This document shows positions 20,537 to 32,600 of a stretch of DNA of 64,000 nt, in pieces; position 1 is the first letter of the stretch; the number at the start of each line of letters is the position of its first letter. Both the position numbers and the translations under genes were made by a program. The stretch is from Aphrophora alni (Eukaryota > Arthropoda > Insecta > Hemiptera > Aphrophoridae). Below the pieces are notes generated by a model, which saw only the letters and a program-made list of their open reading frames with translations, made no database searches and had not been told where the DNA came from. The stretch is taken from positions 105,609,989 through 105,673,988 of the forward strand of contig OY740772.1 of NCBI GenBank assembly GCA_963513935.1, in the 5' to 3' direction.

Positions 20537-23343
20537 CCAGTCACAGTCCAGTGTCAAGTGGGATATGTGCATGTAACTCCAGTCACAGTCCAGTGTCAAG
20601 TGGGATATGTGCATGTAACTCCAGTCACAGTCCAGTGTCAAGTGGGATATGTGCATGTAACTCCAGTCACAGTCCAGTGTCAAGTGGGATATGTGCATGT
20701 AACTCCAGTCACAGTCCAGTGTCAAGTGGGATATGTGCATGTAACTCCAGTCACAGTCCAGTGTCAAGTGGGATATGTGCATGTAACTCCAGTCACAGTC
20801 CAGTGTCAAGTGGGATATGTGCGTGTAACTCCAGTAACAGTCCAGTGTCAAGTGGGATATGTGCGTGTAACTCCAGTCACAGTCCAGTGTCAAGTGGGAT
20901 ATGTGCGTGTAACTCCAGTCACAGTCCAGTGTCAAGTGGGATATGTGCGTGTAACTCCAGTCACAGTCCAGTGTCAAGTGGGATATGTGCATATAACTCC
21001 AGTCACAGTCCAGTGTCAAGTGGGATATGTGCATGTAACTCCAGTCACAGTCCAGTGTCAAGTGGGATATGTGCATGTAACTCCAGTCACAGTCCAGTGT
21101 CAAGTGGGATATGTGCATGTAACTCCAGTAACAGTCCAGTGTCAAGTGGGATATGTGCGTGTAACTCCAGTCACAGTCCAGTGTCAAGTGGGATATGTGC
21201 ATGTAACTCCAGTCACAGTCCAGTGTCAAGTGGGATATGTGCATGTAACTCCAGTCACAGTCCAGTGTCAAGTGGGATATGTGCATGTAACTCCAGTCAC
21301 AGTCCAGTGTCAAGTGGGATATGTGCATGTAACTCCAGTGACAGTCCAGTGTCAAGTGGGATATGTGCATGTAACTCCAGTCACAGTCCAGTGTCAAGTG
21401 GGATATGTGCATGTAACTCCAGTCACAGTCCAGTGTCAAGTGGGATATGTGCATGTAACTCCAGTCACAGTCAAGTGTCAAGTGGGATATGTACATATAA
21501 CTCCAGTCACAGTCAAGTGTCAAGTGGGATATGTGCATGTAACTCCAGTCACAGTCAAGTGGGATATGTACATGTAACTCCAGTCACAGCCCAGTGTCAA
21601 GTGGGATATGTGCATGTAACTCCAGTCACAGCCCAGTGTCCAGTGGGATATGTGCATGTAACTCCAGTCACAGTCCAGTGTCAAGTGGGATATGTGCATG
21701 TAACTCCAGTCACAGTCCAGTGTCAAGTGGGATATGTGCATGTAACTCCAGTAACAGTCCAGTGTCAAGTGGGATATGTGCGTGTAACTCCAGTCACAGT
21801 CCAGTGTCAAGTGGGATATGTGCATGTAACTCCAGTCACAGTCCAGTGTCAAGTGGGATATGTGCATGTAACTCCAGTCACAGTCCAGTGTCAAGTGGGA
21901 TATGTGCATATAACTCCAGTCACAGTCCAGTGTCAAGTGGGATATGTACATGTAACTCCAGTCACAGTCCAGTGTCTGGTGGGATATGTGCATGTAACTC
22001 CAGTCACAGTCCAGTGTCAAGTGAGATATGTGCATGTAACTCCAGTCACAGTCCAGTGTCAAGTGGGATATGTGCGTGTAACTCCAGTCACAGTCCAGTG
22101 TCAAGTGGGATATGTGCATGTAACTCCAATCACAGTCCCGTGTCAAGTGGGATATGTGCATGTAACTCCAGTCACAGTCCAGTGTCAAGTGGGATATTTA
22201 CATGTAACTCCAGTCACAGCCCAGTGTCTGGTGGGATATGTGCATGTAACTCCAGTCACAGTCCAGTGTCAAGTGAGATATGTGCATGTAACTCCAGTCA
22301 CAGTCCAGTGTCTGGTGGGATATGTACATGTAACTCCAGTCACAGTCCAGTGTCAAGTGGGATATGTACATGTAACTCCAGTCACAGCCCAGTGTCTGGT
22401 GGGATATGTGCATGTAACTCCAGTCACAGTCCAGTGTCAAGTGAGATATGTGCATGTAACTCCAGTCACAGTCCGGTGTCTGGTGGGATATGTACATGTA
22501 ACTCCAGTCACAGTCCAGTGTCAAGTGGGATATGTACATGTAACTCCAGTCACAGCCCAGTGTCTGGTGGGATATGTGCATGTAACTCCAGTCACAGTCC
22601 AGTGTCAAGTGAGATATGTGCATGTAACTCCAGTCACAGTCCAGTGTCTGGTGGGATATGTACATGTAACTCCAGTCACAGTCCAGTGTCAAGTGGGATA
22701 TGTACATGTAACTCCAGTCACAGCCCAGTGTCTGGTGGGATATGTGCATGTAACTCCAGTCACAGTCCAGTGTCAAGTGGGATATGTACATGTAACTCCA
22801 GTCACAGTCCAGTGTCTGGTGGGATATGTGCATGTAACTCCAGTCACAGTCCAGTGTCAAGTGAGATATGTGCATGTAACTCCAGTCACAGTCCAGTGTC
22901 AAGTGGGATATGTGCGTGTAACTCCAGTCACAGTCCAGTGTCAAGTGGGATATGTGCATGTAACTCCAGTCACAGTCCAGTGTCAAGTGGGATATGTGCA
23001 TGTAACTCCAGTCAGAGTCCAGTGTCAAGTGGGATATGTGCGTGTAACTCCAGTCACAGTCCAGTGTCAAGTGGGATATGTGCGTGTAACTCCAGTCACA
23101 GTCCAGTGTCAAGTGGGATATGTGCGTGTAACTCCAGTCACAGTCCAGTGTCAAGTGGGATATGTGCATATAACTCCAGTCACAGTCCAGTGTCAAGTGG
23201 GATATGTGCATGTAACTCCAGTCACAGTCCAGTGTCTGGTGGGATATGTGCATGTAACTCCAGTCACAGTCCAGTGTCAAGTGAGATATGTGCATGTAAC
23301 TCCAGTCACAGTCCAGTGTAAAGTGGGATATGTGCATGCAACG
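20537..23343. repeat. 42-bp minisatellite, ~67 copies, with 168-bp higher-order section
   Basis: The unit starts CCAGTCACAGTCCAGTGTCA and continues AGTGGGATATGTGCATGTAACT. Copies vary at a few positions (CAC/AAC, GCATG/GCGTG/ACATG, TCAAGTGGG/TCTGGTGGG/TCAAGTGAG). One unit near 21547 is 35 bp long (7-bp deletion), which shifts the reading frame. From about 22,200 to 22,760 the variants follow a four-unit cycle, with the AGCCCAG variant near 22218, 22386, 22554 and 22722, a period of 168 bp. Because 42 is divisible by 3, frames without stops run through the array on both strands; these are not evidence of a protein. The array lies inside intron 1 of the GNAT gene. Confidence 0.96.
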
Positions 23344-23555
23344 ACTTAGGACGATGGCTTGGTTATTGTGTTTGTGTTTTTATTCATTTCCTGACATAAG
23401 TAAGTGTTCAGTTTTTGGTTTTTTCATGTATTTATTTGAAAATTCGTTTAATTCTTTTGTAATTACTAATCACAACTAAAGGGCTAGATAAAGAACAATA
23501 TTAATCTGTGTTCTACATAACAGATAAACTATGAACTAAGTAAAATTCTGTTTAC

Positions 23556-23748
23556 CTGAAGAACTGGAAAGACATTCTCTAACTAGGAAGTACCTTACTA
23601 AATGTGTAATAACATCTTCTATCATATCCTCTGTCACATCTTGTATTCTATATTTATTGTAACGGCCGTTTTCCAACACTCTGCCCTCGAATCTCTTCCA
23701 AATATTTGGAAATGGAACATTGTCTGGCCGCTTCCACTTTGTAGTCAT
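23556..23748 (-). CDS. GNAT-family N-acetyltransferase, first coding exon
   Basis: The start chosen is ATG at 23746-23748 with AAA before it (good insect context). An in-frame ATG eleven codons upstream is possible, but a TTACTTATAG acceptor between them (AG at 23769-23770) suggests that the coding exon starts at 23768 after a non-coding 5' exon. It encodes KWKRPDNVPFPNIWKRFEGR, then YRIQDVTEDMIEDVITHLVR, the N-terminal strand and first helix of the GNAT fold (substrate side). The donor is TTCTTCAG|GTAAAC, leaving one base (phase 1) that is completed exactly by exon 2. The joined product is about 250 residues. No signal peptide or membrane segment is visible, so it is probably cytosolic. Confidence 0.75.
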
Positions 23749-23880
23749 TTTACAAACTAATTCTTTTCCTATAAGTAACATACATTGTAAATCATATTAA
23801 TAATTAAAAATAATACATAGGCCATTAAATATCTTTGGTCTTATTGAAATTGTAATAATCTAGCTTAGTTTAGGTCTTAA

Positions 23881-24930
23881 GTGAGAGAAAACAAGACTGA
23901 AATTAAAAGTATAGAATGTGTGTTCACTTCATCTTGGTTATCTGTAAAAAAAAATGGAGTTCCTCAGGGATCTGTAGTGGGTCCAACAATATTTTTAATA
24001 TATAATAATTATTTAGCATATAATTATTTCTTTGCAAATGAAATAATTATTGTAATAAAAGCAGGTAGTGTGGAAGATCTAAATTAACAAATTAAGTGTG
24101 CTTGAAGAAATAGCTTAAAGCTAATTATGAATAAAACAATGTATGTTTTAAAACTTAGGGGAACAAAAACTAGCCCACTGGAAATAATATTCAAAAACAA
24201 GTTTTAACAGAAAATAGTGAAACTGAATTTTTGCCTGTTAAAATTGAGTACCACTGAAGTTATAAAACACACATATAGTCTCTAAGAAATTACACATAGC
24301 TTATTTTCAAATAACAGATATGAAAACAAAGACAATGGTTTGTTATAATTATTTTAATTTTCAAATTAAATTTTTTTTAACGTTATGGGGTAACATAAAG
24401 AGATAAAATAGATTTTTTAAATTCAACAAAAAATTGTAAGGATTTTTGCAATTAAACCAAAATCTTGTTTAGTAAAACACTATTTTACAGCCATAAAATT
24501 TTATTTTATTATCTTTTACATCTATATTTGTTTGTATGCCTATGTTTTCTGAATACCCATGGTTTTTATTTAACAGTAACTATGTGCAGCATATAATACA
24601 AGAACAAGCGAGAAAATGTACTCCAATACACAGACACAGTATTCTTTACCAGGGTATTTTGCATTATGATATATTAGGTGGTGATTTTAAAATGATGGAT
24701 AAAAAAAACTAAAAACAAATTATTTTAGTTATTGTATTAGAGAAATTCTAGATAGATACTGTGAATTTGTACAGGTGAATAATCCTTTTTTTAAATATGA
24801 AGTTTTGTGTTTTGTATTGTTCATTTTTATTTATGTACTTATTCTTAAATTGTAAAAAACTGACTAGCTTACTAGCTTCCTACCTTTAAAATGTCTTGTG
24901 GTTAATAAACAGGTATATACAACAATAAAA
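23881..24930 (+). pseudogene. Decayed non-LTR retrotransposon (LINE) reverse transcriptase remnant
   Basis: At 23881-24087 the translation contains KKNGVPQGSVVGPTIFLIYN, a typical LINE reverse transcriptase motif. The following catalytic box is decayed to FANE where F/YADD is expected. Further pieces in shifted frames continue: NKTMYVLKLRGTKTSP near 24,130, and a C-terminal-like segment with CTPIHRHSILYQGILHYD near 24,620-24,680, both typical of jockey/RTE-like elements. Several stops and frameshifts interrupt it. It lies just upstream (5') of the first coding GNAT exon. Confidence 0.8.
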
Positions 24931-25380
24931 AAATCTTTACGATCAGTGTAATCTTGATTGTGTTTCATCAGAAACTATTTTTACTGTACATGTTGAATTT
25001 CATCAAGAGACTAACAGTATGTATAGAAACTAACGCTTGGGTGATAATATACATATTTAAATGTGTTTGATATTAATGTTATTTCAAGACCAAACCACTT
25101 AATATATAACTTTTTGGTATCTCATACAATCAAACATTTTTACAACATTTAAACAAAATTGAAAAACCTAGCACCTGTTTTTACTAATGGAATATACTAA
25201 AATTTCTGAACTGGATGTTTATAATACAACTAGTGAATTAGTTTTGTTACATATATATCCCCCTACTGATGTTAAATGCTCGATTTATCCCCTTAAAAAT
25301 TAAAAACTTTTTGGTTCTGAGCATCTCTAACCAGTTCATAAAACCCACCTCACTCAGAGCTACTAGGAATTAAGTAGAAC
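24931..25380. other. A/T-rich stretch without recognised features
   Basis: Stops in all frames; no repeat found. Confidence 0.5.
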
Positions 25381-25429
25381 TGTGTCAATAGTTAAATCTA
25401 CAAAATTTTGGGTGAATGTATCCAAGATA

Positions 25430-25890
25430 AACCGTGGGCGCGCCTTGAAATTGTGATACAGCCAATTCCCATACAGCCAATTTCCATACAGCCAGCCAAT
25501 TCCCATACAGCTGGAAAGATGTACTGCTGTTGCTCAATTTCGTACGACCACTTGGCATGACTCACCTACACTGCATCAGCCTAGCTTCCGACGACATGGT
25601 CCACCAGGATGGGTAAAGAGCACCTCAAATTCTACCCTGACCTCAGTACTATGCCAGAAAATATGACTAACCACTATTGGGAGGCTCGACTTCGAATGGC
25701 TGGACAAAGTCAGGTTCTGTGTATCTATGCACCTTAAGGGCTCACTATTGCAATCCTGAGTGGCCTGCCAGAATCTTACTACAACTTATTAACGTAGTCT
25801 TGGGTTAGATCCCGCTCTTTCCTTTCCAGCCTCTCTTAACCAAATCGTGTTCTCTTCTGACACTGATGCTATTAGAATATTCAAGGACTA
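25430..25890 (+). pseudogene. G/C-richer degraded coding-like remnant, possibly retrotransposon gag
   Basis: The composition changes to more G/C than the flanks. Broken plus-strand frames give pieces such as HYWEARLRMAGQSQVLCIYA and AILSGLPESYYNLLT, which recall the helical region of retrotransposon Gag proteins. The short phrase CAGCCAATTCCCATACAG is repeated about three times at 25453-25512. Stops and frameshifts exclude an active gene, and the family assignment is weak. Confidence 0.35.
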
Positions 25891-27240
25891 GGGGGTCTTC
25901 ATTTTGTGATATTTTTTTTTTTCCTTTTTTTACAAGGCGATAATAACCAAGTGGTTTTTCGCCTTTAAACAACAAAAAATAATAAAAACAAGAAATAAGA
26001 AAATTTTATAACATAACCTTTTGAATTTGCATTTTTAGATAAAAGTTATAATTGCATATCCTTTTTTTTATGAAATCCATTATAAATTAGAACTATCAAC
26101 AGCATTTAAAAATGTTTAATATATATTATCTACCGTTTTATGATCCATTTAGCAATAAAATCCTACTCTGGGTTATCAGAACACTTGTTAACGTCAAAGA
26201 AGGAAAAAAGTCTCTGTTATGAAAACATTTTGTTATCAATTGCAATTTATTATCGCCCATTGTCATGGTAACATTTTATACTCTGTTTAACATGAACACA
26301 GCTTTTTTTTACTACAAATATTTTTGGAAATTAAATACATATAATAAAAATATTACATCCTGTCATATCTTACCACTTCTGCCAACTCTAAGGCACAAAA
26401 TACTTAAAAAATTTTAATTGGAATCACTTTAAAACTGTATTAAAAATGGCCTTCCCTTAAAACGCAGGAAAATAATTACTTTTTAATCTAACGGATCAAA
26501 AATTGTTAAAGTAAAAATTGTATAGTTAAATTCTGTTATAGCTTAAAAACCTATCTTGGCGATTTCCTTCTTTTCAACTTCAAATTTGTGTATTGTTCCA
26601 TTTCATCCTGCCGAAATCAGAAAGAATAAAATTTCAAAGTTTTTCGAATAAGAATTGTTTTTCTGATGTCCGAATCCGTATTAAAATAACATTCTAATCA
26701 ATAGGAAATCATGCAGCTTTGTTCGTATCAATCAGTTGTCACGAAATTGTGTGAGCTTGTGGTGAGTCTGTGTGCATGATTTGGTCATTATACGTCCTCT
26801 TGTTTGTGTTGTACAATAATTAAAGTATTTATTGTAGAAATCTCTGTTTCTTTTCATTTTATGAGTAAACTTTCCACAAGTGTTACTCATTACAATAAAT
26901 TTAATATTATAATAAGTAGAAACGTGTTTTGGAAAACATATGTATTTATTAATTCTTTTATTTGACAATTTGAAATAAATAAAAAAATATTTTTCAATTG
27001 AATAGTTGTCGTTAAAATACAATCATTTTTCTTTTACTTGCCCAGTATACAAAGTATAGGGTAATCCTTAATAATTTCGACCTGCGTTATTTGACTTACC
27101 TTGACGTATAAAGTTATTGTACGTCACTTGTGGTCGTATGTACAGTAAGCACGATAGAGGCAACAAAAATAAAGACAGAAGATGAAATTTGGTGTAGGTG
27201 ATTATAATGAGCTCGTACAGAATTAAAAATGTTACACTGG
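25891..27240. other. A/T-rich stretch without a supported gene
   Basis: No domain-bearing frame. An open stretch on the minus strand at 26732-27022 is low-complexity Lys/Asn/Tyr and unlikely to be a gene. Confidence 0.5.
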
Positions 27241-27473
27241 CCCCCATTTTTTAACTATTTTTGTCCATATCTCATGTTTTATAACACAATAAATTAGATA
27301 AAAATTTGCATATTTCAATTCTACACGTAATGGTACTAACTCTATTACTCTACAATGAGAAATAGCGAAGTTGTCAAAAAGTTAATTGTGGAACGTAACC
27401 ACAAAATAAAATGTGATATTCCTATAATTATGAGATCTAGGGCTGAGTGACAGACACGAGCGTAACGAATGGA
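27241..27473. repeat. Dispersed repeat, copy 2 (inverted relative to 11041-11285)
   Basis: Its reverse complement shares TTACGCTCGTGTC, GCCCTAGATCTC, GGAATATCAC, ATTGAAATATG and GAGATATGGACAAAAA with 11041-11285. Diverged, non-coding. Confidence 0.65.
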
Positions 27474-27493
27474 GGTATCTATCTTCACATATA

Positions 27494-27900
27494 TACAGGG
27501 TGTTCGAAAAATGTAAGGCAATAATTTACGTAGTGATTCCTTGGGTCGAAATAAGCAAAATCGTTTATATATACATATGTCCTATCTCGATTCGTTTAGC
27601 GTCTGTCTGTCTGTATGTTTTTTCTACAAAATAATTCATAACTCCTTAACGGTTTTAGTTACAGCTTTGAGATTCTGCACAAATGTTCATCTTATTGGCC
27701 GCTATCTTTGTGCAAAATATGAATAAATCTTTAACCGTTTCAAAATGGCTGCTTTTTTAAATATTTGACTTCGAATTTCACGAAAACCGTTAATTTTACA
27801 AAAAAAGTGCAAGATACATAAAATGTAGTAAGTTTTATGGAGATTCCAACGATATCTTACTAAGCTTAATTTGGACGAAGAATAACAGAGAAATTAATTT
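27494..27900. repeat. Probable dispersed repeat starting ACAGGGTGTTCGAAAAAT
   Basis: The opening phrase is typical of the ends of insect dispersed repeats. The interior has no domain-bearing frame. The other end was not located. Confidence 0.4.
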
Positions 27901-27921
27901 CTTCCTTGCTATACCTACAGT

Positions 27922-28095
27922 GTTCTCCATTTAAACTATGTTAAAACTGTAACAAATATCTTAAAATCACAAATTATCAATACATAAATATTATTTTATT
28001 TTCAAACATGTACAAAATGAACACTTTTTAAAGAAACACAACTTTTGTGATTTTATGATATTTGTTACAGTTTTAACATTGTTTAAATGGAGAAA
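27922..28095. repeat. Inverted repeat with ~52-bp arms
   Basis: GTTCTCCATTTAAACTATGT at the left (27922-27973) is complementary to ACATTGTTTAAATGGAGAAA at the right (28043-28095). The arms continue through ACTGTAACAAATAT and AAATCACAAA. The loop is about 70 bp. Probably a MITE or folded transposon end. Confidence 0.7.
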
Positions 28096-28101
28096 ACTCT
28101 A

Positions 28102-28755
28102 GGAAAACTATTTTAGGGTAATTTGTTTTTTAGAGATATTTTGAGCCACCTTCATTTTGAAATTTTTAAAAAGAATTCTTTGGTTAATGATTAAATAAGA
28201 TCTGTTCAAGATAGATTTTTGAAAAGCCATTAAAAATGACAAGTTTGAAAGTATTTTTATGTTTATTTTTTTAAATTATATCCTTAGTCTTAAACAAATA
28301 ATATATTAACATAAAATATGGTTATTTAAAAATTATTTTCAAAAAATTAAATAATAAAGTCCTATTTTAAAGTTAGTATTATTGAAATTTTTGAGATTTA
28401 CGACATTCCAAATTTAAGTAATACTTCACAAAAATTAGTACCACTAGGTAAAGAAAATTATTTAATATTCTAAAAGAAATGCATCAGTCAAAGTATTGGT
28501 ATGTAAATTACCTTATACAAAAACAATTGTAAAAATTAATTTGTTTCTATTACAATTTTCCAAAAAATAAGGAAAGCTATTTTAGGGTAATTTGTTTTTT
28601 AGAGATATTTTGAGCAACCGTCATTTAGAAAATTTAAAAAAGAATTCTTTGGTTAATGATTTAACTAACATCTGTTAGTACAAGATAGATTTTTGAAAAG
28701 CCATTAAAAAATGACACGTTTGAAAGTATTTTTATGTTTAGTTTTTTAAATTATT
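28102..28755. repeat. ~180-bp direct repeat, two copies
   Basis: Copies at 28102-28279 and 28571-28755 share CTATTTTAGGGTAATTTG, AGAGATATTTTGAGC and AGATTTTTGAAAAGCCATT, with small indels. About 290 bp of other A/T-rich DNA lie between. Confidence 0.8.
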
Positions 28756-29270
28756 ATTTACAACTTACCAGTAAAATTAGCTTCTTCTTATTACTATGTC
28801 ACTGTACTTTAAATCTGTTGCTTACTTACACACTAACAAATAATTGATTGCTGTTCATAATTGACTTGTGTGACCAATCATTTATATATAAAACAACGTC
28901 ACGTATCATAAAACACTATTGTAAGCAAGCATGCACGGAAGTAAAACTAGTCATATTTTGACCTTGCAATATTTCAATGTCGTAGATAAGATAATGCTTT
29001 TGTACTTTAAGTATAATATAATTAAATAAGACCTAGCTGTTGTCACAAAAGTAGATATACACATTTACGAGGTTCTGAAAACACGTGCAACAAATGTTTA
29101 AACTGAGTAAGATATCTTGATGTAACAATACAATTAAAAATTTCCTACAAGGTTGGAGAAACCAAATTTTGGTTACATTTTTAATCAATAAACTAAATTT
29201 AATTATTTTGTAATTTAAATGCTGATAATGTGTTTTGAGAATTCTCTTGATTATAACTTGGTATTTGTTT

Positions 29271-29271
<1 letters not shown>
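28756..29271. other. A/T-rich stretch without recognised features
   Basis: No supported gene or repeat. Confidence 0.5.
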
Positions 29272-29307
<36 letters not shown>

Positions 29308-30060
29308 CACAGGATAGGTGGAAAATCTTCAAAAGATAAAGGTAGAAATCCGATCTTCCCTATAGTATGAGATTATTACTCACTAAAAACTACCTTCCTT
29401 CCTGTTTGTACCCCTATCGCATAGGACAAGAAAACAGGAAAGGTTTTCCATGTACCAAGCTGAGAAGCTCTTGTTCTTTCCCCATGATCATATCGAGATT
29501 GTAAATGAGGAAAAAAGCAGAACGTTATGTATCCGTGCATAGGGCGAGGTAAAGAACTGTCCGAGTCCAGTCAGGCAAAACCTCGCGACAGATCATGCAG
29601 GAGCCCAGGTTTGGTAGATGTGGCTTGCAAGGTGAAGGGTGGGAGTTACCTTACAAATACCTTGTTAGTGAATTTATTGGAGGAGCTACAAGCTACATTT
29701 TCTTCTGCTGCCTACTCGATACTGAAATAAGTGTGCAAGATTAAACTTCATGCAACTAAATCCTGGTGGCGACAGCTTGGCTCATGCAGCTGCTGTGCAC
29801 TCTTTGGTCTGACACAGAGCTAGAAAGCAAGTGGTGAAATTTGGGTGTGTAGTATGTATGAGGGCTATGCATGGCTTTATGGGCCCAAATGAGAGATCGA
29901 GGTTAGTCATGTGAATAAGCACAGCGGCCGTCTGTGTTTGTCAAATATTGTGTAGTATCTACTTAGTGAAGAGTATAGTATCGATATTGGCTGTCCATGG
30001 GCCCCCTTGTAGAGATTAGCTGATAATCATTGAATGTGTTTTTTGATGAACGGCACATTT
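29272..30060 (-). mobile_element. Possible retroposed insertion with 30-base poly(A) tail (minus strand)
   Basis: A run of 30 T at 29272-29301 is directly followed by a ~750-bp block with clearly higher G/C than its surroundings. On the minus strand this reads as a body ending in poly(A), the form left by LINE-driven retroposition. No protein domain was recognised in the block, the right boundary is approximate, and no target-site duplication was found. Confidence 0.35.
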
Positions 30061-30124
30061 AAGTCTTTACGTAAGATCCTTACTCTATTGCACATTGGTG
30101 CTTTACTGATTATTCTATTTACCA

Positions 30125-30313
30125 GATTTCGTCATGCTGGTTTTATCTACACTTGAAAAAGTTCTTCACAAGGCATTCCTGGATTCTTCCGAAAATGAAC
30201 ATCATTGGCTTGAGCGAATCTGGACAATCCTGAGGGAATCATCATCCACCAGACTCTTCCAGAACTCCCCCACCGAAGGAGCAATGCTTTCCTGGCAATG
30301 TCAACTACTTAAG
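30125..30313 (+). CDS. Possible unrecognised coding exon
   Basis: Between a TTTACCAG acceptor-like site and an AAG|GTAAAG donor-like site the plus strand has an open frame of 62 codons with balanced composition, including FLDSSENEHHWLERIWTIL and TEGAMLSWQCQLL. It ends in phase 0, compatible with the next beta-glucuronidase exon, but the sequence does not resemble the catalytic segment expected there. I do not recognise the protein, and it could equally be transposon-derived. Confidence 0.25.
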
Positions 30314-31288
30314 GTAAAGGGAAGCTCAGAATTTTGAAATATTTTGATTATTTTTGTGATTCTAAAGTTTCTAATAATTTTTGTAAAAGATTAAATGAAA
30401 TAGTATTTTATTTTATTTTTAAAGAAAATAGCCTGTTCTGGGTAAAATTTAGTAAAAGCCTATGATTTTAGTTTTCAAAAATTAAAATAAAAAATTAATT
30501 AATTAAAAGAAGAGTCAAAATAAATTAAAGTTCAAAATAAGTAAAAATTATTAAATTAATATTTACTACCTTGAACACTCACCTTAGTTTAACTTTTTTT
30601 ATATTGTAAATAAACAATCTAGGAATATTATAATTATGTGGCAATGTAATAATTAGTAAGGAAAATTAAAGGAAATAATTTGATTACATTAAGCGTATTT
30701 CAACTGAAAGACATGTAGAGTGCAGCACTTCTTTGATTGGATTTGCTGTATGTAGGTAACATGAACAAATAAATATCCAGATTTCAAAAAAAATTTATAG
30801 TTTTTTTATTTTAATGAAATATACATCAATAGTAGATATAAATGGGAGAACAAAACTAACCATTCACAATCTGACAATCTGTTATTAAAATATATATTTA
30901 TTGAATACAACAGCTACACTCAAATAAACAAAGTTTCCTCAAATGGTTATCAAAATACTTGAATATACAATATAAAATTCCAGTTTTATAGAACTTGCTA
31001 AACACAAATTACAGAAAACTTTTACTAAAATTATTTTCCTAATATTAACATTCAAAATCAAAAAACTCTCATAATGAAATTGAGTTAAACCTTGAGCTCA
31101 AATAAAAACATTTTTGCCAAAAACTAAAATTTATCGTTTTCTGTTTGTAATTAATTTATTCAAACCAAAACTCAAATTTAGAACATGAAAGCAAAAATAC
31201 AAACACTCAAAAGATTCTATTTTATTCTTGAAAAAAGAAAATGAACTGACAAATTTATCTAAACTAAGCTTGAATTTCTTTTTTTATT
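30314..31288. other. A/T-rich stretch without recognised features
   Basis: No domain-bearing frame. Confidence 0.5.
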
Positions 31289-31381
31289 TCAAAATACTGC
31301 AATGGCTTCTTGTATCTGATCAAGAGAACCTTGAATGTCACCACACTTATCTGGATAAATCAAAAAGAGTTGGAGGCACTT
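31289..31381 (-). CDS. Possible terminal exon of an unrecognised minus-strand gene
   Basis: After a CTTAG acceptor-like site (AG at 31382-31383) the minus strand reads 30 codons, including YPDKCGDIQGSLDQIQEAIA, to a TGA at 31289-31291. Composition and residue mix look protein-like compared with the A/T-rich surroundings. No family could be named and the segment is short. Confidence 0.22.
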   Translation of the reverse strand, partial: KCLQLFLIYPDKCGDIQGSLDQIQEAIAVF

Positions 31382-32600
31382 CTAAGCTAACAGCTAACAA
31401 AAAGTACCCAGTTACTTTTACTGTATATTTAAAAATCCATGTTCCCCACTTTCAAAACTGTGTTAGTTACATAATATAATAAACTAAAATTCATGAAACA
31501 ACAACTTCAACATATCTCCAACAAACTGGTGCCACCTTTGGCCACCTTACAAGCATATATATATAATTATATTTTGCCATATCTACACTTATTGTAAACA
31601 AACAAAATTCTAACATTAATAAATCACCAAAATCAACCTCTTCTTTTCAAACTGAACTTTATTATTAAAGTTATTTTATTTCCGTGTATATAATAAATGA
31701 CCTTTTATGTCATAATAAAAAAGTCCAAAATTTTGAAACATTTATAAAAATGGCCCTATAAGCAAGTTGTGAAATAGACTCATGAGTTATTTTTTTAATT
31801 TTTTTGAAAAATGTAGATCTTGATATAACACACATTTATATTGTAAAACATTAAAATTTATCCCAGATGGGACCAATAAAATATTGATGAAAATACACGT
31901 ATTTTGTTATATTCTTATAAAAAGTGGCAATATCATACAAATTTAATACCAAATTCTTCCTGAAATATTTTGATATTTTATAATTGTTAATGTGAACATA
32001 ATAAAATCCTAAAGATAGAATAAATTTGGTTTGAATCAATTGAGTCTTTGTTGGGTTATAGCTAATTTTTGGATAAACAGGAAGTTCTGTATAAACTCTG
32101 GAGTGAGGAAGACAGTCCTAAAAATGGTATTTTCTTGATTAAGAAAATGAGAGTTTCTATTTTGATACCCACAAATTCATTCATGAAGTTATTTTTTTAT
32201 TCAGATTTCCCTCATCGTTTGCCATGAAAAACTACACTTATAACAAAAAGTGTTCATCAAGTCCATAGGTCACAATCCCTTCCATGTTTTGTTTGTCTAC
32301 TTACCTTCAGTGCAGTTGGTGCAGCCCAAACTACAAGTATTGAAGGGGGGGTAGTACCAGTTTGTGTAAGTGTGTCTAGTTTTACCCTCACAAATTGGTA
32401 AAAGTAACAATAACTACAAATGAATTAACACAATATTGTTTTGTAGATTTATTTACAAACTAAATATTCATCTTCTATTGCAACCCTAGTCACTTATTTA
32501 ATCAATCGAAAAACACTAAAGATGTAGTTATCAAAACTAGTTTTGTAATTAATTTAAATTGTCATCAACACAACAATCTGCTCTACAAAAACAATTCAGT

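Larger units (their letters stand above)
15038..23555 (-). other. GNAT gene intron 1 (8.5 kb, repeat-filled)
   Basis: Begins GTAAAC after exon 1 and ends TTAG before exon 2. It contains the (TTAGG)n tract, a degenerate 12-bp repeat, an (AT)n run, a palindromic MITE and the 42-bp minisatellite. No coding exon of another gene was recognised inside. Confidence 0.7.

Noticed and set aside
20537..23343. CRISPR-like regular repeats
   Set aside because: Units are contiguous with no unique spacers, and the context is eukaryotic.
20503..23349. 948-codon plus-strand frame and other long frames on both strands
   Set aside because: They are a by-product of a 42-bp tandem repeat (divisible by 3). A 35-bp unit shifts frame mid-way without a stop, both strands are open, and the array lies in an intron.
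29527..29730. 67-codon plus-strand frame
   Set aside because: Lies in the probable retroposed block, resembles no protein, and the block reads as a minus-strand insertion.
30125..30313. Upstream exon of beta-glucuronidase
   Set aside because: The phase would fit the exon at 33982, but the sequence lacks the EYGA nucleophile segment expected directly before it.
31228..31479. 83-codon plus-strand frame
   Set aside because: Low-complexity; the opposite strand of the same place looks more protein-like.
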